NCBI RefSeq assembly: GCF_000260795.1
Contig: NZ_AJGU01000008.1
Location: 1-64,000 of the forward strand
DNA from: Treponema sp. JC4
Lineage (GTDB): Bacteria > Spirochaetota > Spirochaetia > Treponematales > Treponemataceae
DNA length: 64,000 nt
Direction of reading: 5' to 3'
In this document: piece by piece, positions 41,476 to 51,700 of the stretch
How positions within the stretch are numbered: position 1 is the stretch's first letter
Layout of the letters: each line of letters opens with the position of its first letter
Notes under the pieces: model-generated
Databases searched by the model: none
Told to the model about the DNA's origin: nothing
What the model saw: only the letters and a program-made list of their open reading frames with translations
Made by a program: the position numbers and the translations under genes

Positions 41476-44400
41476 ATGAGAAAAATATGTACAATAATTT
41501 TATCTTTTATTTATATTTTTAGTTTTTTTTCATGTAGTAATTTGCAGAATTTTTCAGATGAATCTTTAGAAAATACAAATACTTGTATTGTTCATTTTTT
41601 AATTCAGGAAAATGGAAACTCCAGCAGAACAATAGTTCCTACAACTGCTGATACAACAACTCTATTGTTTACTCTAAAAGGGGCTGAGACCGGTGAGGCA
41701 GAACAGACAGTTTTACCAACAACTTCAGGAAAAGCTGTCGAATATATGGCCTGGGAAGAATTAAGTAAGGCTTCATTCCGACTGTCTGCTGGAAATTGGG
41801 ATTTTACACTGGAAGGCTATGCAAAAAAAGGTGATAGAGATTATATAGTTTCTGGAACCTTAAATAATCAGCCTATAGTTTCTGGTTCAAATTCAATTAA
41901 ATTTCCTTTATCACCTAATGGTTCAGGAGAAGGTTCTGTTGATATAACTCTAAGTTACACTCTGGGAGCTGACAGTGAGAGTAAGGTTACAAACGTTGTA
42001 GTTACCCTTACAAAAAAAGATGATGGAAGCAAAATCTATGAAGACACTTGGGAAGGAACTGATACCGATGTTTTGTCAGTTACACTTCCTGATAATGGAA
42101 CTGGATTTATTAAATACAAAAAATCAGCAGTAAAAAGCGATACATATTTAAGCAAATTTTCTATAACCAGTACTATTGGGGAAAACACATCAACAAAGAA
42201 AGAGTCTTATCGTAGTGATACATTAGTAGTTGCAACTGGTTGTGAGAGTAAAAAAGATGATTTGACTATAGTACTTAATCAAATGTATTCAATTACATAT
42301 GAAGGAATGGAATCTGCTGAGCATGTTTCTTACTGGAAAGAGAATGTAGATAAACCTGAGTTCTACAGCCCTTATGAAAGTACTACATTACCAACAAAAG
42401 ATGATATGAAACGAGATGATGCAGCTTTTATAGGTTGGTATACAAATGCAGAAGGTACAGGAGATAAAATTCTAAAGACTCCTATTAATACAATTAGTCC
42501 CGGACCGTTAACTTATTATGCAAAATGGCTAAAAAATGAAAGATATGTTTCTGCTGCTGGTGATGATGCAACAGATTCTGGTAGCAAGGAAAAACCATAT
42601 CAGACTCTTGCGTATGCGTTAGGACAGTTAGCTGATGGAAACTTGGGCTGGACAATCTATATTATTGGTGAGATAACTGAAAATGTAATTATAACAACTG
42701 ATTCTTCCAAGGCAAAACAGATCATTATTGAGGGTGAAACTGGTAGTAGTACTAACAGTATTATTGGTAAAGCTGATGGAAATAGTGTTTTGACAGTTTC
42801 AACAGATGTTCCTGTAATTTTGCGTAAAATTACAGTAAAAGGTGGAAAAGGAACTGATCTTGCTGGAACTGGATTAGTGGGTGGCGGTCTTTATCTTAAT
42901 GCCACAAACAGTATAGACATTTCTGTTACTTTGGGTGCTGATTCTGTTGTTAAGGACAATACCGCTCAGTTTGGTGGTGGAGCTTATGTAAAAGTAGGAA
43001 CTCTTTATCTTGAAGGAACTTCGTTTACTGGCAATTCTTCTACGGACGGTGCAGGTTTATTTGTTGCGGATACCGGTAATGTAATTATAGACAGTGGTTC
43101 TGTGAAGTCTAATATTGCATCAAATAATGGAGGTGGTATCTATAATGCAGGTAAACTAAAAATAACTGGCTCGCAGGATAATTATGTTACTTTATCTGAC
43201 AATACAGCATTAGCTGGTGGAGCTGTTTATTCAAACGGAACATTATTTAATGTAAGTTATGCGACTGTGAACGGAAACTCTGCCACAAATGGTAAAGGTG
43301 GTGCTATATATGCAAGTGGTTCAACAAATACTATTACCAATTCTGTTATAAAAAATAATACTGCTGATGATTCTGGTGGAGGTATTTTCACAAGCGGGGC
43401 AACAAATACCATTTCAAATACTGAAATTACAGGAAACTCTGCAACAAATGGTTCTGGTGGTGGTATTTATACAAGTGGTACAACAAATACCATTACAAAT
43501 ACTGAAATTACAGGAAACTCTGCAACAAACGGCTCTGGTGGTGGTATTTACACTACAGGAACATTAACACTCACATCTTCTAAGGTCGGTGCTTCTGAGG
43601 CTGCAAACACAGCCGTAACTGGTGGTGGTATTTACAATACAGGTGATCTCACCGTTACAGGAACTCAGACTGCATCTTCAACAATAAATTATAATACTGC
43701 AAGTGCAAACTCTGAGGCTGGCGCTGGTATCTTTAATGAAAATATTCTTACTTTACAGGGTAATTCAGGAGTTTCAAATAATACAGCTGAAAATGGTAAC
43801 GGTGGTGCAATTTACAATGCCGGAAGTTTTACAATGCAGACTGCAAACAGCTGTTATCCAAACATTACAGGTAACAATGCTGTTAATGGCGCTGGTGTTT
43901 ATTCTGATGGTAATACCGCAACATTTAAAATGAGTGCGGGTAGTATTGCAAGTAATACAGCATCTAGTACTTCTACAACAACACAAGGTGGAGGTGTATA
44001 TAACGGAGCAACTATGTTCCTTTATGACAAGGCTGTAATTGGAGCTGCAAATCCTGCCAGTGTAGCTACGGATAGTAATCATTCAAATTCAGCAACTAAT
44101 GGAGGTGGTATTTATAACAAAGGGGTTTTAAATATCGGATATAGTGATGATGGTGTAGAAGCAGATTACACAGAAGGAATTTATTATAACTATGCAACAA
44201 GTGGCGCTGGTATTTACACTGAAGGTTCTCAATTAAATATGAGAGCTGGTGTAGTTTCATATAACTATGCAACAGAAAATGGTGGGGGAATATATAATGA
44301 AAATGTATTCAACTTTACAGGGGGAAGTTTTGAGCATAACAGAGCAAAAACTGCAGGTGGTGGTGCTTATAACAATAAAACAATGATTATGATTGGTACT

Positions 44401-44742
44401 GCTGTTATTGGTGATAGTTCTAGTCATACACAAAATGCTACAAAAACATCTCGTTCAAATTATGCAGCAAACGGTGGTGGAATTTATAACAATACAAGTT
44501 GTTCTTTGACATTAGGAAATCAGACAGCTCTTACTGGTGGTGTTTATTATAATTATGCTTCAACTGATGGTGGTGGAATTGTTAATGTTGGTTCTCTAAC
44601 TATAACCAGTGGATATGTATTATATAATGGTGTCGCAGAACCTGCAGAGGAAGGTGATACAACTGTAGCTGGTGTTCTTAATAAAACAAATCAATATACA
44701 GTAGATATCCCTGAAGGTGCTGGTGAAATCCAACCAGACTAG
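41476..44742 (+). CDS. large surface lipoprotein with Pmp-like right-handed beta-helix
   Basis: 1088 residues from ATG 41476. A lipoprotein signal (IIFSFF-like core ending FSFFSC) is followed by a beta-rich N-terminal part to about residue 280 and one InlB-type unit (AAFIGWYTNAEGTG ... LTYYAKW). From about residue 355 (RYVSAAGDDATDSG ... KPYQTLAYAL, the usual beta-helix entry) to the end there are many GGGIY(T/N) repeats with N-S-A or N-T-A turns, as in chlamydial polymorphic membrane proteins. The protein ends without a barrel or anchor domain, so the lipid is the likely anchor. GTG 41467 is an alternative start. Probably an adhesin-like protein. Confidence 0.87.
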   Translation: MRKICTIILSFIYIFSFFSCSNLQNFSDESLENTNTCIVHFLIQENGNSSRTIVPTTADTTTLLFTLKGAETGEAEQTVLPTTSGKAVEYMAWEELSKASFRLSAGNWDFTLEGYAKKGDRDYIVSGTLNNQPIVSGSNSIKFPLSPNGSGEGSVDITLSYTLGADSESKVTNVVVTLTKKDDGSKIYEDTWEGTDTDVLSVTLPDNGTGFIKYKKSAVKSDTYLSKFSITSTIGENTSTKKESYRSDTLVVATGCESKKDDLTIVLNQMYSITYEGMESAEHVSYWKENVDKPEFYSPYESTTLPTKDDMKRDDAAFIGWYTNAEGTGDKILKTPINTISPGPLTYYAKWLKNERYVSAAGDDATDSGSKEKPYQTLAYALGQLADGNLGWTIYIIGEITENVIITTDSSKAKQIIIEGETGSSTNSIIGKADGNSVLTVSTDVPVILRKITVKGGKGTDLAGTGLVGGGLYLNATNSIDISVTLGADSVVKDNTAQFGGGAYVKVGTLYLEGTSFTGNSSTDGAGLFVADTGNVIIDSGSVKSNIASNNGGGIYNAGKLKITGSQDNYVTLSDNTALAGGAVYSNGTLFNVSYATVNGNSATNGKGGAIYASGSTNTITNSVIKNNTADDSGGGIFTSGATNTISNTEITGNSATNGSGGGIYTSGTTNTITNTEITGNSATNGSGGGIYTTGTLTLTSSKVGASEAANTAVTGGGIYNTGDLTVTGTQTASSTINYNTASANSEAGAGIFNENILTLQGNSGVSNNTAENGNGGAIYNAGSFTMQTANSCYPNITGNNAVNGAGVYSDGNTATFKMSAGSIASNTASSTSTTTQGGGVYNGATMFLYDKAVIGAANPASVATDSNHSNSATNGGGIYNKGVLNIGYSDDGVEADYTEGIYYNYATSGAGIYTEGSQLNMRAGVVSYNYATENGGGIYNENVFNFTGGSFEHNRAKTAGGGAYNNKTMIMIGTAVIGDSSSHTQNATKTSRSNYAANGGGIYNNTSCSLTLGNQTALTGGVYYNYASTDGGGIVNVGSLTITSGYVLYNGVAEPAEEGDTTVAGVLNKTNQYTVDIPEGAGEIQPD
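43420..43553 (+). repeat. 81-base tandem coding repeat
   Basis: A unit beginning ACTGAAATTACAGGAAACTC at 43420 recurs nearly exactly at 43501, an 81-base (27-residue) period matching one beta-helix turn pair. Flanking units are more diverged. Such near-identical copies can recombine and change the protein length. Confidence 0.75.
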
Positions 44743-44784
44743 CCTCTTGAATGAATTAAAATCAGAAACCTAGTTTTCTCAAAT

Positions 44785-44811
44785 AGCCCACCCCTCGCGG
44801 TGGGCTTTCTT
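44785..44811 (+). terminator. Rho-independent terminator after the surface-protein operon
   Basis: AGCCCACC (44785-44792) pairs with GGTGGGCT (44799-44806), followed by TTCTTTT. Confidence 0.85.
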
Positions 44812-44820
44812 TTACCATCA

Positions 44821-44965
44821 TCCTATCTGTGTTCATCTGTGTCCCATCTGCGGCTAATTATTTATGAGCTTATAAAGAGTATCCGTGCACATCCGTATCC
44901 ATCCGTTTAATCCGTGTCAAAAAGAATCCCGCTCTGTGTGCCCCGTGCTCTCTGTGAGGAATTTA
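44821..44965. repeat. degenerate ATCYGTG-type intergenic repeat
   Basis: A non-coding stretch in which ATCTGTG, ATCTGCG, ATCCGTG and ATCCGTA words recur every 8-15 bases (for example around 44825, 44834, 44846, 44881-44918), then CTGTGTG/CCGTGCTCTCTGTGAG. I have the impression that similar words occur between genes in other bacterial genomes, but cannot verify it here. Origin and role are unknown. Confidence 0.5.
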
Positions 44966-44980
44966 CCCCTGCAGATTATA

Positions 44981-45799
44981 TTACTTTTCCTTATCTAACT
45001 GCGATTTTAGTTCAATTACTTTTTCGACAGTTAATCCCTGAGCCTGTGCAATTTGTTCGTCGGACAGTATTTTCATTTTGAGAAGATTTATTGCAGCTTC
45101 AACAGCTTTCTGCTGTGCGCCTTCGGCAAGACCTTCAGCTCTTCCTTCTGATTTTGCATCCTGAATTACAATAGATTCAAACAAATAAAGCTCCTTAACG
45201 TCCTCATTATGTTTTACTTCTTCAACAATTGAATCGATTCTACTTGTAAATTCATCTGAAGCCGTTCCTGTTTTAATATAATTCAGAAATGCCCTGAGTT
45301 CAACATCTTTTACATCGTCTGCCGCCTCTGCATTAAAAAAATATTTATGGGTTCTGTCATTAAGAAGTAAAGTTTTATCTTCCTGACAGGTTTCAAGATA
45401 GGTATAGATAGGAAAGTTTCTTCCTACTGGATCATCCTTGCAAATAAAAATTATAAAACTTTCATTCAACTGCTCATATTTCTGTCCTTTTAAGAGTGCA
45501 TTTACATCTATCATTGACTGATAATATCTGACTCTGCATGGCAAGTTATCATAATTTTTGGTCTGCATTTCTATGTCAAAAACGCGATCAGAGTCCTTTA
45601 TATAGACATCAAGCCTTACACTTTTTGACTGATAATATGGTTTGATAGGTTTTTCAAGTTCCACACGCTCTATGTGATCGATTTTAATTTTGAGAAGCCG
45701 TTCAAGAACCCCGATGCAGATTTTATCATCCTTCATCACCTGATGAAACATAAAATCGTCACTGTATTCCAGTTCTTCAATTGGTTTAATTTCCTGCAT
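44981..45799 (-). CDS. Rpn/PD-(D/E)XK nuclease family protein (transposase-like)
   Basis: 272 residues. The N-terminus EYSDDFMFHQVMKDDKICIGVL and the core VRLDVYIKDSDRVFDIEMQTKNYDNLPCRVRYYQ (split as D ... E-M-Q-T) are hallmarks of the Rpn/PDDEXK_2 family, recombination-promoting nucleases often labelled transposases. The C-terminal part (EGRAEGLAEGAQQKAVEAAI ... ILSDEQIAQAQGLTVEKVIE) is the usual helical tail. AGGAGGG precedes the ATG. No inverted repeats typical of an insertion sequence bound the gene. These genes multiply within genomes by unclear means; this copy appears intact. Confidence 0.88.
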   Translation of the reverse strand: MQEIKPIEELEYSDDFMFHQVMKDDKICIGVLERLLKIKIDHIERVELEKPIKPYYQSKSVRLDVYIKDSDRVFDIEMQTKNYDNLPCRVRYYQSMIDVNALLKGQKYEQLNESFIIFICKDDPVGRNFPIYTYLETCQEDKTLLLNDRTHKYFFNAEAADDVKDVELRAFLNYIKTGTASDEFTSRIDSIVEEVKHNEDVKELYLFESIVIQDAKSEGRAEGLAEGAQQKAVEAAINLLKMKILSDEQIAQAQGLTVEKVIELKSQLDKEK

Positions 45800-45930
45800 A
45801 AAGCCCTCCTGTAGTTTGTATTATTTCCTTACATATACACTAGCTGCAGACTGTAAAAAATCGGAAATGGATTTGGAAAAAAGTTTGAAATTTTCGACGA
45901 AATTTTATGAAAAGACTATTAATAGGTAAG

Positions 45931-46061
45931 GTGGCGCTGCTAACTTTTAAATTTCCCCTGCGCCAAGAATTGAGCAGCGCGAAGCGGTTACCGGACGAAA
46001 GGACGGGAACTGACCGGAAGGGAACTGCGAAATGCGTCTGGGAAAAGTCGGCTGCGCCACC
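45931..46061. repeat. GC-rich structured intergenic element bounded by an inverted repeat
   Basis: The 317-base gap 45800-46116 begins AT-rich, then holds GGTGGCGC (45931-45938) and its perfect complement GCGCCACC (46054-46061). Between them is a purine- and GC-rich stretch with small stems and repeated GGGAACTG/GGAACTG words at about 46006 and 46019. It ends about 55 bases before the IMP dehydrogenase start. It could be a leader structure of that gene or a mobile element related in style to 2892-2974 and 56638-56714. I match no known riboswitch. Confidence 0.55.
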
Positions 46062-46116
46062 ATTGTATAAATCCGTAATTTACTCTAGAATGTTCGATTA
46101 AATAAAGAGGTAAAGC

Positions 46117-47622
46117 ATGGCATATTTTTTTGAAGAAGAATCCCACACATTCGATGAGTATCTGTTGGTTCCGGGCTACACTGGCCCTGATTGTATTCCG
46201 GCTAATGTTTCTTTGCAGACTCCGGTTGTCCGCTACAATAAGAAAAACGGCGAAAAATGTCCCCTTACAATGAATATTCCGATGGTAAGTGCGGTTATGC
46301 AGGCTGTTTCTGATGATAAGCTGGCGGTTGCCCTTGCAAAAGAGGGTGGAATTTCCTTCATTTATGGTTCTCAGACTATTGAAAATCAGGCTGCCATGGT
46401 TGCCCGCGTAAAAGATTACAAGGCTGGCTTTGTTTCTTCTGATACTAATATCCGTCCTGACCAGACTTTGACTGAACTGGTTTCTTTGATTGAAGTAACT
46501 GGTCACTCTACTGTTGCTGTAACTGAAGACGGTTCTGCTAACGGTAAGCTTCTTGGTATTATTACTGAACGCGATTTTAGAATTAATCACTGCGCTCCTG
46601 ACGCAAAAGTTTCTGAATATATGACTCCGCTTAAAGACCTGGTAAAGGCTGAAGACGGTATTACTTTGGAAGAAGCTAATGATTTGATTTGGGCTAACAA
46701 AATCAATCAGCTTCCTGTTGTTGATAAAAACGGCAATCTTTTGTATCTGGTTTTCCGTAAGGATGCGGCAAGCCACACTGAACATCCTCTTGAACTTTTG
46801 GATTCTAAAAAACGCTATATCGTTGGTGCTGGTATTAATACCCGCGATTATATGGAACGTGTTCCTGCTTTGCTTGCTGCTGGTGTTGATGTAATGACTC
46901 TGGATTCATCTGAAGGCTTTACTGAATGGCAGCGCCGTGCTTTGCAGGATATTCACGCTAAATGGCCTAATGCTAAGGTTGGTGCTGGTAACGTTGTTGA
47001 TGCTGAAGGCTTTAACTTCCTTGCTGAAGCTGGTGCTGATTTTGTAAAAATTGGTATTGGCGGCGGTTCTATCTGTATTACCCGCGAGCAGAAGGGTATT
47101 GGCCGTGGTCAGGCTACTGCTACAATTGAAGTTGCTAAGGCCCGCGACGCCTACTACGAAAAAACTGGTATTTACGTTCCTATCTGCTCGGACGGTGGTA
47201 TTGTTTATGACCATCACGTTACTCTGGCTTTGGCTATGGGTGCAGATTTTGTAATGCTTGGCCGCTACTTTGCCCGCTTTGATGAATCTCCTACAAATAA
47301 ACTTATCGTTAATGGTAACTACGTTAAAGAGTACTGGGGTGAAGGTTCTAACCGTGCCCGCAACTGGCAGCGTTATGATTTGGGCGGTAAAAAAGGCATG
47401 GCTTTTGAAGAGGGCGTTGACTCTTACGTTCCTTATGCCGGTTCATTGCACGATAACGTTACCCTTACAACAAGCAAGGTTATTCACGCTATGTGTAACT
47501 GTGGTGCTGTTAGCATTCCGGAACTTCAGCAGAAGGCAAAAATTACCCGCGTAAGTTCTGCCTCTATCCGCGAAGGCGGCGCTCACGACGTTATTGTTAA
47601 GAATTCTATTAAAGCAAACTAA
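46117..47622 (+). CDS. guaB: IMP dehydrogenase
   Basis: 501 residues. A TIM-barrel with a CBS pair inserted near residues 95-215 ([33 protein letters not shown]). Catalytic loop [20 protein letters not shown] with Cys near residue 320, [20 protein letters not shown], and the flap region [12 protein letters not shown]. It oxidises IMP to XMP, the committed step to GMP. It differs from the best known GuaB in several loop words (for example SICITRE for SICTTR), and may belong to the branch seen in some anaerobes. AGAGG precedes the ATG. It opens a purine-related block that runs to 56.6 kb. Confidence 0.93.
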   Translation: MAYFFEEESHTFDEYLLVPGYTGPDCIPANVSLQTPVVRYNKKNGEKCPLTMNIPMVSAVMQAVSDDKLAVALAKEGGISFIYGSQTIENQAAMVARVKDYKAGFVSSDTNIRPDQTLTELVSLIEVTGHSTVAVTEDGSANGKLLGIITERDFRINHCAPDAKVSEYMTPLKDLVKAEDGITLEEANDLIWANKINQLPVVDKNGNLLYLVFRKDAASHTEHPLELLDSKKRYIVGAGINTRDYMERVPALLAAGVDVMTLDSSEGFTEWQRRALQDIHAKWPNAKVGAGNVVDAEGFNFLAEAGADFVKIGIGGGSICITREQKGIGRGQATATIEVAKARDAYYEKTGIYVPICSDGGIVYDHHVTLALAMGADFVMLGRYFARFDESPTNKLIVNGNYVKEYWGEGSNRARNWQRYDLGGKKGMAFEEGVDSYVPYAGSLHDNVTLTTSKVIHAMCNCGAVSIPELQQKAKITRVSSASIREGGAHDVIVKNSIKAN

Positions 47623-47710
47623 TTAAATTACAGCGTCGCATTCTTTACAGATTTTGAAGAACCCCTTATAATTTTCTTAATACAAAAAGTTAATTATACG
47701 GGGTTTCTTT

Positions 47711-48760
47711 ATGTTAGGAATCTTTCTAAATCTCCTTCTGGTGGCCTGCGGTTCGCTTGCAATTGCAACAGCCATTTCTTTCTTTATACATGAGCCTGAA
47801 TCCGGCTATATCCGGGTTTATACCCTCCATTTTGGCTCTGCAATCTTTATGATTTGTACGGGTTATGTTTTTATGGCCTTTACGGAAAACCTGAATTATG
47901 CCTATATCCCGCGTTTTTTTGGGCTTGCAGGAATTGATTTGTTTTTGATAATCGAGCTTTCCTTTCTGCTTAGGGAATTGAATATCAAAAACACTTTTCA
48001 TTTTATGATTATCGCCTGCTTACTTTTATATTTTATTTTTGACATGCTGATTTTTGGCAGCAAAAATGCCCTGAATTATGTACGTTATAATTCCTGTACG
48101 GCTTATGAAAACACCGGCGACGGAAAGTTTGCTTTTCATTATATCTTTATGCTGGTTATGGCCTGTATTCTTTTGTATTTTGGCATTAAATGGTATAAAA
48201 GCAAGAAAATCCACCGTGATAAGGTTTTTGCCCTTGAAGTTATCTGCGCAAACTTTATTGTAATTTTTGCGGCTCTTCCTGATGTAATGCATACTGTTTT
48301 TTCTGCAAAATATCCGACCTTTCCTTATTCTATTGCCCTTTCCTTTGTTTATTTTTCCTGGTGGTTTGCCTGCCGCTGGCACATTACTTACCGGCCAAAT
48401 GTTAAAAATGTAAGCCGTCAGGTTTATGATACTCTTGATATTCCGATTTTGATTTTTGATATGGACGGAAATGTCTGTATTCAAAACCCTTGTGCTACAA
48501 AAAAGTTCAATATTTCTGAGGGAGAGCATCCTTCTCTTCGTGATTTATTTGCCTTTTCTGATGTTGAAACTATGGTTTTCCTGAAAAATGCGCGGGAAGG
48601 AACCGGAGAAAAAACTTCTGTCCGCATGAAAACTACAAATCAGCTTTGTGTCCTTACAACAAATGTTCAGTTTGATAATGCAGGAGAGCCTTTCTGTATT
48701 ATTGGTGCCGTTTTCCAGGGAATTGAAGAGCAGGAGGCATTGAAAGTTGAAAACATATAA
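47711..48760 (+). CDS. 7TM sensor protein with PAS domain and no output domain
   Basis: 349 residues. The first 225 or so contain seven membrane spans in the arrangement of the histidine-kinase N-terminal 7TM region. They are followed by a PAS-like domain (VYDTLDIPILIFDMDGNVCIQNPCATKKFNISEGE ... CIIGAVFQGIEEQE). The protein ends there, without kinase, GGDEF or other output. Its last 14 bases overlap the start of the propeller/HD-GYP gene, so it is probably a dedicated partner that passes a membrane signal to it. The start has no clear ribosome site; TATACG 10 bases upstream may be a -10. Confidence 0.8.
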   Translation: MLGIFLNLLLVACGSLAIATAISFFIHEPESGYIRVYTLHFGSAIFMICTGYVFMAFTENLNYAYIPRFFGLAGIDLFLIIELSFLLRELNIKNTFHFMIIACLLLYFIFDMLIFGSKNALNYVRYNSCTAYENTGDGKFAFHYIFMLVMACILLYFGIKWYKSKKIHRDKVFALEVICANFIVIFAALPDVMHTVFSAKYPTFPYSIALSFVYFSWWFACRWHITYRPNVKNVSRQVYDTLDIPILIFDMDGNVCIQNPCATKKFNISEGEHPSLRDLFAFSDVETMVFLKNAREGTGEKTSVRMKTTNQLCVLTTNVQFDNAGEPFCIIGAVFQGIEEQEALKVENI

Positions 48761-51700
48761 GCCTTATCAGGTTGTCCTGATTGTTTTTTTCAGCATGTTT
48801 GCAAATGTCGGGGGAAGGGTAATTGCAGACTTTTTTAAGCTTCCTTTATGGATGGATTCCTTTGGAACCTTCTTTACAGCCTATACTCTTGGCCCGATCT
48901 GCGGCGCAATTGTGGGTGTTTCGGGAAATATGATTCACGGATTATTAAATCCAATTTCCTATGTTTATTCCATTACGGCAGTTTTTATTGCCTTTATTGT
49001 AGGAGTTCTTGCGGCAAGAGGCTGGCTGAATACGCTTTTAAAGACCATGTCGCTTAGTGTTCTTGTAACTCTTGTCTGTGTTCTGATTTCTGTTGTCTTA
49101 AACGCTGTTTTTTATGACGGCGATGTTGGAAATGTCTGGGGAAATTCCGTAGTTGAACTTTTTGAAAGCTGGGGAACTCCAAAGCCTGTGCGCATTGTGC
49201 TGGGGCAGTTTTATATTGATTTTCTGGATAAGGTTTTTACCCTTGTTGCCCTTTTTATTTTTATAAGAGTATACCGGGTGTTAAAGCCCTTCCTTCCTAA
49301 AATCCTGAAGATTCAGCCTGCACTGATTCTTTTATTTTTGGCTATTTTTATTCCTCAAAAAACTTATGCTTCTTCTATTAAAGAGTATAATTCCTATGTT
49401 CATACAATTTACAATAAGTTAAACGGACTTCCAGGAAGCAAGGCAAATGATATTGCTTCTACCAACGACGGTATCCTCTGGATTGGAACTTATGAAGGGC
49501 TTTACCGCCATAACGGTCATGAATTCCGCCTTATGACAGAATTTGATTCCATTAAGGCTGTCCGCTGTCTTTATGTTGATGATGAAGGACGACTTTTTGT
49601 TGGAACTAATGATAACGGTCTTTCAATCATTATCAACGAAAGCATAATGAACGTGATTGAAGAAAAGGATGGTCTTCCTGCCGACGCAATCAGAAGCATT
49701 ACCCGTGGTTCAAACGGTCTTTATTATGTTGGAACTGCAGAGGCTCTGGCTGTGCTTTCAAATGCAGACGGTCTTGGCATTGTAAAAACCCTTCCTCAGA
49801 TTCAGACTGCCCTTACTGTAAGCCCTGATGAAAAGGATCACGTTGCCGCTGTTACGGCAGGCGGAAGTTTATTTATAATGACAGGAACTGAGCTTTCCTG
49901 GTCTTCTTCTGAGATTTCTGAAAATTTTACCGCTGCCTCTTTTTCTCCTGACGGATACTTGTATGCCTCTACGGAATCAAACCGCCTTATGGTTTTTGAA
50001 GTAAAAGAAAATAAGGCAGAATTTCTTTCTGAGATAAAGTGCACGGGTGTAAGACATATCAATTCAATTTCCTTTTATGATGATGTTATGTTTTTGTGCG
50101 CAGATAACGGGGCAGGCTATGTTGAAAACGGAGTCTACCAGCGCATTGAAACAGGAGTTTTTAATAATTCCATTGATAATATGACCGAAGATTACCAGGG
50201 AAACCTCTGGTTTACTTCCTCTCGTCTTGGTCTTTTGAAGATGTGCTCTTCTTCTTTTCTGGATGTCTATGCCCTTGCTGAGCTTCCTGAAAGTGTTGTG
50301 AACTCAACTGCGCGTTTTAACGGAAACTTTTATTTTGCTACCGATAACGGGCTTATGGCCATTAATTCTGAAAACGGAAAGGCTCTTAAAAACGAACTTA
50401 CAGCCCTGCTTTCCAATACCCGAGTCCGCTGTCTTTGCATTGCAGAAGACGGTTCTATGTGGATTGCCACAAAGGCAAGGGGCCTGGTTCATGCTTACAC
50501 TAATGGAAAAATTGTTTCTATTGGTAAGGGGCACCAGTTCCGTGTGGCAAGGGAGCTTGCTGACGGAACTATTGCGGCTGGTATGAGCGACGGTCTTGCC
50601 TTTGTTAAAAATGACCAGATTGTTCAGTGGCTTTCTGATAAGGATGGGCTTGAAAATCCTCAGGTTCTGACGCTTGGACAGAAGGACGGAAGTCTTATTC
50701 TTGCCGGAACTGACGGCGGTGGACTTGCCCTGATTTCTAAAGAAGGGGAAGAAACTTCTTACAGCATAAAGCGCCTTATCAAGAGGTCAGACGGCCTTTC
50801 TTCAAACGTAATTCTTCGTACTGTAAATGATTCTAAAGACCCTTCTGGTGTCTTTGTAATTACAAGTAACAGCATTAACTACATGGCTTTTGACCAGGCC
50901 GGAAATTTTAAGGTAAAATCCCTTTCAAATTTTCCTTTTTCCAACAATTATGATTTAGTCGTTCTTGAAAACAATAATGTTTTTGTTCTGAGCAGCGCGG
51001 GAATCTTTGTTGTAAACCGGGACGAACTGCTTTCCGGAAGAAAAATTGATTACGAGCTTCTTGATTTGAAAAAGGGCTTGAGAGGTTCCCTTACTGCCAA
51101 TTCCTGGAATTATATTGATGAGGAAGGAAATCTCTATCTTTCCTGCGATACCGGAGCCAGCAGAATCAACCTGAATACCTACGATAAAGCTGAACATTCC
51201 TACCGTATGCAGATGAAGTCTGTATTAATAGATGGAAGACGCCATATTGTTCAAAAGGATATTCCTTTTGTTATCCCTGCAGAAACTGATACTCTGGAAA
51301 TTGTTCCGGAAATCATAAATTATTCTATTAATACTCCATATATCAGCCTCTTTTTTGAGGGCCTTGATGAAAAGCCTTCTGTAATGCTGCAGAATGATCT
51401 TTCCAGCGTTATTTACACAAACCTTAGGGCAGGGGAATATAAATTTCATATTGCGGTTCTTGATTCAAAGGGAAGAAATATTCTTGAAGAGTCGGTTTAC
51501 ACAATTCAGAAGACCTACCGAATGTTTGATAACTGGTGGTTCCTCTTCTATATACTTGCGGTTGCCATGCTTGCCATTATCTGGCTTACCTGGTTTATTG
51601 TTTCTGGCTTTCAGGAACGAAGGATGGAAAAACAGAGAGCCGAAATGGAATCAATCAGGCATCAGATCCGCATGGGTAATGAAACAATCTTTTCTATTGC

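Noticed and set aside
43381-43560. Direct repeats that might suggest a CRISPR-like array
   Set aside because: The repeats are in-frame 27-residue protein units without unique spacers.
44981-45799. Insertion sequence around the Rpn/PDDEXK gene
   Set aside because: I see no terminal inverted repeats or target duplications at the gene borders; Rpn-type genes are usually not bounded elements.
45907-46101. 64-codon plus-strand frame in the GC-rich element before guaB
   Set aside because: No ribosome site, basic low-information translation, and the segment is better explained as a structured element.
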